DNA of 64,000 bases from Pterobdella sp. o SKG-2022. Its lineage: Eukaryota > Annelida > Clitellata > Hirudinida > Piscicolidae. The notes below the pieces were generated by a model. That model did no database searches and was not told the DNA's origin. It worked only from the letters and a program-made list of their open reading frames with translations. Shown here piece by piece: positions 59,301 through 64,000 of the stretch. A program made the position numbers and the translations under genes. The stretch is from positions 15,059,971 to 15,123,970 of the forward strand of contig OZ038321.1 of NCBI GenBank assembly GCA_964035795.1. Reading direction: 5' to 3'. Each line of letters begins with the position of its first letter. Position 1 is the first letter of the stretch.

Positions 59301-62300
59301 AATATAGCCAAAAACAAAAACGGCAAAAACGACTTTGTCTAGATACACGACAAGTCTGTAACTAAAAAATGGAATGCTAATAAGCGCAAAAACAAGTTAC
59401 AATAACATGTACTATTTAAAGCTATGTTAAAAATCACGGTGTATAAAAGTTAATGTTTTATATTCACTTCATTCAAACTTTGAACGGTGATTTACGGAAT
59501 GTTTAAAACAAAGTAATAGTGATTCAAAGATTGGGAGCCTTAGGTTTATTAAGCAGTAAAAGATAAGGTAATTGTTCCCAATGAGAAGAAACATAATGGA
59601 TTTGATAGTACACTGATAATATAAATTGCTAGAACCTTGAATTATACATCATAAATGGGGTTTCTTTAAATACGTTTTTAGCAATAAAATCAATCAAAAT
59701 ATTTTTGTATCAAAATAATTCTTATTTCTCAAAACTGGAACTTACTTTTCATCGATGGAGTCCCGTAACTTCTTTAAGACTTCACAAGAGTTGCTGTGGT
59801 ACTCCAGCTCTGCAGCCACAAACGAGGCCAGTTGATTCAAATGCTCTGACTTCAAATACAATAGCAACTCATTAGGAACGAGTTTCAAACAAATTTTTAT
59901 TAACGAGTCTGATATATCAATCAATCACTGAAACTTTTCATTATCGTTTTGCTAGTTTTGATAGCATATAAGCTAAACATATATACAAAAGAAATCAAAT
60001 TTTTTAACAAAATAGATGGAAGCAAAAGATCAAACATTAAATTATTTTTTTGAAAATACCAAAATATAAATAGAACATAAGACTTCGAATAACTCTTTTG
60101 GTTCAGACAGATTCATCTACCTCGTTGTCGAGAAGGTTGTTCATGGCAACTTCTGCTAACTCTTTGCTCTCTAGGAACTTGTCCTCTGCAACCTTTATGT
60201 CATCTTCGTTGGCGCCTGTTTAAATTATATCAACGTTACCCTAAAAAAAATATAATATAATTAAAGGTTAATGAATGGAATAAAAATGCTCATCTATTGT
60301 AATTTTTTGTGGTTGCTGGGATATACAACAATAGTAATATAGACGATGCTATAATGTTGTGCTGAAGATAAAATTAACCGACTGTAAGTACTCTTTTAAA
60401 TAAAGAATTAATAAAAATCCAACTGTAAAATTAATTTTTTTTTGAATTTTTATCATATGTCGATAAGAAATTATGAACTACATGGCAAGCTTATACACAA
60501 CCAAAAATAATTGATGGAAAGATGAGACTTATAAATAAGATGTTGATGTGAACAAGTTATAAAAATTTTCATTTTTTAGTTAGGTGACAGATAATTATCG
60601 ATTTGAATAAAAATGAACAAACAAGATTTACGTTAAACCCTGCTAATACTTTTCCTAGCATCTTCAACGAGATAAAATAGATAAAATGGTATTTATTATA
60701 ATTGTAGAGTAAATTGAACAAATAATTCAAACATTTTTAACGTCAATTTATGATAGAATTTTAGTACATTTATTAAGCGAAATCAGCTATAATTTTCGAT
60801 AAGTGTAGACTTATAATGTTTTATAATAAATCTAAACTTATCGAAAACTATAGCTGATTTCGATTAGTAAATGTACTAAGATTCTATCATGAATCGAAGT
60901 TGAAAATTGTTAAATATTGTTTATGAATACATTAAGATGTGGAGTATAGTAGCCTGAATCAAATAGTAAGGTGAACAAACACAAAGTATTTAGTGGGTTT
61001 ATTACTTGATAATGTGAGTTAGTCTTATGAAAAGCTTCGTGACTCTTTTTTTAAATAAATACTTTGTGTTTGTTGTTCTTACATCAAAATGTCTCTGTAA
61101 AGTTAAATTGATATTTATATATAGTATACCCTTTTCTTTTCTCTTCTTACAGTCATAATCCAATCTTCGTCCATGCAACTTTTTCCGGTGGAACTAAAAT
61201 AAATATATTAATATTTTATTAAAATCATTATTTTATCTTGTGTGACACGCTTAATAAATTCATATTTTGAATTTTTGTTTCATAAAACACCATTAAATCG
61301 TTTGAAGTCGTTTTTATGCTAGTATAGGTTAGGTTAAAACTATGCAAAACCTAAATTTCGGAATAACTAATTGAATTTATAATGAAACATGAACTAACAT
61401 TGACTTCTTTGAGTTCCTTGTTTTGTAATTGTTGCAGTGGGTCGAGGAAGTTTTGATGAACAGCATCCTCCAACGCATACTTGATGTCCGCTAAGTTCTT
61501 GTAGGCGTCCCCTGCTTGTCCTAATGACTGCCCTGGATTCATGATGAACAAATACATTAATATCAAAATTTTTAAACAAATCAGCTTTTATAAAGTTCAA
61601 ATGAACATATAACAAAAACTATGATTTCGGATAAAACTTAATGAGAACTAAAAAACTCTGCATTGATACTGACCGAAAAGAGTTTCTGATCCAACTTCTT
61701 TGGAGTATTTGACAAAGCACTCTCCCAACTGCCCTTCAGGTTGCGGATAAGTGGCTTGAACTGACTGACCTCTCAACTTAGACATCGACTTTTGAGCCTG
61801 CAACTTCACCCTTACAGCTGTGTAATTCAATCTTTATGGTAGTGTTGATTATCATTATTATTATTACCATTGTATTCATGATAAAAATTTCAATCACATT
61901 GTATATTTATTAACCCAATTAGATTATACTGCTGAACATATTCCAGTAGCTGGAGTTGACAGCAGTAGGTCTAGATTATTGACACAATTATAGCGTGTTT
62001 CATAAGATAAGCCATTTTTTTTGGACAAATTTTTATGGAATGCCAGCCAGAGCTAACGTCCAACTTGAAATTATCGAATTCAAAATAGGCCGTTTCTATC
62101 TAATAATATATATAATATATAATAATAATAGAATAAACTATTGAAAAATATTAATAATGCCACACGGGCAGACACTTGACTGTTTAAATGAGTGTTTACA
62201 CTTCAATAAATGTACATTATAAACTCCAAAAGTGCGACTCAAAGGGCATATTTATAAATTATACAATCAGTAATATGTGTATCTTTCAAAGAAATTTAGT

Positions 62301-63142
62301 GTTGAAAAGACACCAAAAATATGATGTTATTCCTCCAATTAGATGCATCGGCCCTTCACATAAATTGGACAAAATTTGCGGAGAATGCAAATAGTTTGAA
62401 AATACGAAAACCTAAATAACGTTTATTAAAAAAATAGTGGGATATTTCAAACAATAAATTGTATCTTAAAAATGTCATTGAAAAATAAAGTGTTTAGATT
62501 TAAAAACACCGATATATCAATTTAATACTGAAACACGATATGCTGAAAAACGCCAGACTGATATAACAATTAAATTTCTCTAAAATTCTAGTCATTCAAT
62601 ACTTTGAGATATTATGATAAAAAAAAAAAAATTTGAAGTAACAGATGTTTTTCAAAGCTAGCAGAACCTATAATTTTTTTTATCTAAAAATAAATTTAAC
62701 TTGGAAAGTATTAAAAACAAATAAAAAAATCAAATATATATTTACAAAATCAAAATGTAATTAAACCAAACAACTTAATGTTGAAATGGAACTATAAATC
62801 AAGATAAATAAGATAATAGCTTTAAAAATAAATGCTTGCGTCTGAAGCTTTTCAGAACCTTGAGTTATATATGCTGATTATATTTGTATACAATTTTATT
62901 AACATTAGCTTCTATAACACATACAAAATAACAAGATGAAAACAAAGATAAAACAAAAACCATTAATAAAGAGTTCATAAGATGAAAATGAAGTTAATGA
63001 AAAGTAAAAAACTGCGGCATGTGTTTTCTTCGCATATGATACACTTATACACCCAATGTGAAGACATACCAGGGTTAGGTTGCAGTAGCTCGCACGTGGT
63101 TGCACTGACATCTTCAATAAACTTGCCTAGAGAATCAGTTTT
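56314..63142 (-). CDS. SH3GL: Endophilin-A (SH3GL), BAR + SH3, lacking first exon(s)
   Basis: Minus-strand exons: 63142-63070, 61817-61674, 61532-61399, 61193-61130, 60215-60121, 59849-59746, 57406-57288, 56537-56314. Phases agree throughout, giving 957 nt, 318 codons plus stop; vertebrate endophilin A is about 352 aa, so about 30-40 N-terminal residues (amphipathic helix H0 and the GTKLDDDF region) lie beyond base 64000. BAR helices include LLQPNPAVRVKLQ, GECFVKYSKEVGSETLFGQ, LADIKYALEDAVHQNFLDPL, LHGRRLDYDCKKRKEKG and LAEVAMNNLLDNE. A Pro/Ser-rich linker follows, then an SH3 domain with ALYDFEAENPGELAF and WLEGCLNGKTGYFP. Endophilin bends membranes at clathrin-coated and fast endocytic sites and recruits dynamin and synaptojanin. 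The acceptors at 59849 and 61817 were chosen by alignment. Confidence 0.95.
57630..58978 (+). mobile_element. LINE RT remnant with C-terminal C2H2 zinc finger, in endophilin intron
   Basis: The plus strand, antisense to endophilin, reads TTFVDLNKAFDSVSREGLWK, VTNGVKQGCVLAPTLFSMMF, then a frameshifted stretch in which the usual FADDCALNA reads FTGDCALNA. It continues with FGLIINAQKTEVMFQPAP, FTYLGSTLSRRTNIDDEI, LLYGCEAWTVNRSHEKQL and RWAGHVSRMADSRIPKQLFY. A terminal zinc finger CQTCGRGFLARIGLISHTRT follows, ending in a stop at 58978. It is 5'-truncated at about 57630 with at least three frameshifts or stops and a lost catalytic Asp. It may belong to the same I/Nimbus-like family as the endonuclease piece at 51 kb. 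Confidence 0.85.
60733..60907. repeat. Foldback (MITE-like) element, ~72-bp arms, in endophilin intron
   Basis: The left arm (60733-60804) contains TATGATAGAATTTTAGTACA and CGAAATCAGCTATAATTTTC. The right arm (about 60836-60907) is its inverted copy at roughly 86 percent by eye. A spacer of about 30 bp leaves a near-perfect hairpin. Confidence 0.85.
61920..62100. repeat. Dispersed repeat family, copy 2
   Basis: The same family as 8070-8290: GATTATACTGCTG, CAGTAG-TGGAGTTGACAGCAGT, GATAAGCCATTTT and CTAACGTCCAACTTGAA occur in the same order. It lies in an endophilin intron. Confidence 0.6.
62300..62394 (+). other. Possible coding remnant, Cys-rich end
   Basis: After a possible acceptor (TTTCAAAG) the plus strand reads NLVLKRHQKYDVIPPIRC and then IGPSHKLDKICGECK followed by a stop. 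A Cys pair C-x2-C at the end and a lone Cys before recall zinc-ribbon tails such as that of mitochondrial ribosomal protein bL32, but the second Cys of the first pair is missing. It lies antisense in an endophilin intron with no partner exon seen. It may be a processed fragment or chance. Confidence 0.15.
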
Positions 63143-64000
63143 CTGTGAAAGTTATAAGCGTTACGAGTTAATAATTTTATTTTCGGTTTATAGTAGCATA
63201 GTAATATAAATTGTATCGTGAACTTCTTTTGAATTAAAATGACTTTGCATTCTAATGATAAACATTCAATTTGAATAACTGAAATTTGATCCTTGAAATA
63301 TGTTTAAAAAACTTGATAAGAATATATAATAAAACTCCTGATTTTAATGGATTTATTTTTAGATTCAATCAAAAAAACATTCTAAGTATTTGAAATAATT
63401 AATATTTCAATATGAAATTTACGTTAAAAATTTAGCACCCTATTAATAAGTACACAGGTAAAATATAGCATCAATTACTACACTAGCTCATACATTCATT
63501 TGTAATTTACATTGGCGTTCTTAAGATCGGGAACGAGGTTAATAATAGAACCTTAAGTTAAAAAAGCCTGTTGTTAATAATAAAAAAATATTTTCAAATG
63601 AAACTCTCAAAATGGTGAAAGTATTTATCAACAAAACCATCAATAAAAATCCTTGCAAGTTTGAGATATATATAGTAAATTTATGAAGGTGAAAAATGAA
63701 GGTTTTTCAAAAAAATAGCATTACTTGCTGAAATGTAACCGAAAAGGCATTATAAAAATACAATGTTTGCTTCCAAATGTTGAGATTAGCAAATTTCATG
63801 AAGATTTAAGAAACACTTCAAACACCTTAATCAGTATTTAATTTTCTGAAACACTTTGATTAAAATTTATTTTTTCATTCCTTACTAAAAGATAAGTGAT
63901 TTCTATTTGAAGCTAAAACATCAATATATGGTTCTAAGAATAAATTTTATGGTAATAGAAGGCTAATCAAGATTATTAGAACAAAAGCTTTCGAAAATTT
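63143..64000. other. Endophilin intron at the window edge
   Basis: AT-rich sequence with no recognisable exon. The missing first endophilin exon is expected further right, beyond the window. Confidence 0.5.

Overview
The window looks like AT-rich genomic DNA from an invertebrate animal. Genes are split by short AT-rich introns, and the intergenic and intronic space is packed with old non-LTR retrotransposon pieces, foldback repeats and microsatellites. A lophotrochozoan source is my guess only: the CATGCTAGCATGGGTT-type dispersed repeat and the mix of endonuclease/RT elements resemble those of molluscs and relatives. I could not run a database search. Exon models were built by hand from protein-family similarity, GT/AG sites and phase bookkeeping. 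The phases close in every full-length model.

Layout. 1-220 (-): start of a probable DHX16/Prp2-type spliceosomal helicase, cut by the window edge. 455-11849 (+): complete plexin-domain-containing membrane protein (PLXDC/TEM7), 12 exons, 523 aa. 12-23 kb: no host gene recognised, but a graveyard of a Tc1/mariner copy, several reverse transcriptase remnants, a Penelope-like remnant, minisatellites and a 140-bp foldback. 23.3-25.5 kb: a divergent pair, an unrecognised 118-aa gene (-) and AAR2 (+, 376 aa), sharing a 176-bp spacer. 25.7-32.7 kb: an (AT)n tract, a LINE with a second LINE fragment nested in it, a third LINE, and an element with ~190-bp terminal inverted repeats. 32.76-32.94 kb: the last two exons of a small, possibly PET100-like gene. 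34.3-43.6 kb (-): complete NCAM/Fasciclin-2-type adhesion molecule (5 Ig + 2 FN3, 17 exons, 768 aa) ending in a GPI-signal-like tail. 46.3-49.5 kb (+): complete ABCF2 (12 exons, 603 aa), tail to tail with a complete MOCS2A (85 aa) at 49.8-50.2 kb (-). 50.7-56.3 kb: a LINE endonuclease remnant and an 18-bp satellite of about 48 nearly identical copies. 56.3-63.1 kb (-): endophilin-A, BAR plus SH3, lacking only its first exon(s), with a LINE RT remnant and a foldback repeat in its introns.

The host genes share no pathway. DHX16 and AAR2 are spliceosome factors, ABCF2 is ribosome-associated, MOCS2A serves molybdenum cofactor synthesis, endophilin serves endocytosis, and PLXDC and NCAM/Fas2 are surface proteins. 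Several of these genes are missed by simple ORF scanning because their exons are short. The most notable items for follow-up are the 18-bp satellite, the 31.3-32.7 kb inverted-repeat element, the three foldback elements, the GPI-only terminal exon of the NCAM/Fas2 gene and the uncharacterised AAR2 neighbour. I see no convincing new multi-gene system.
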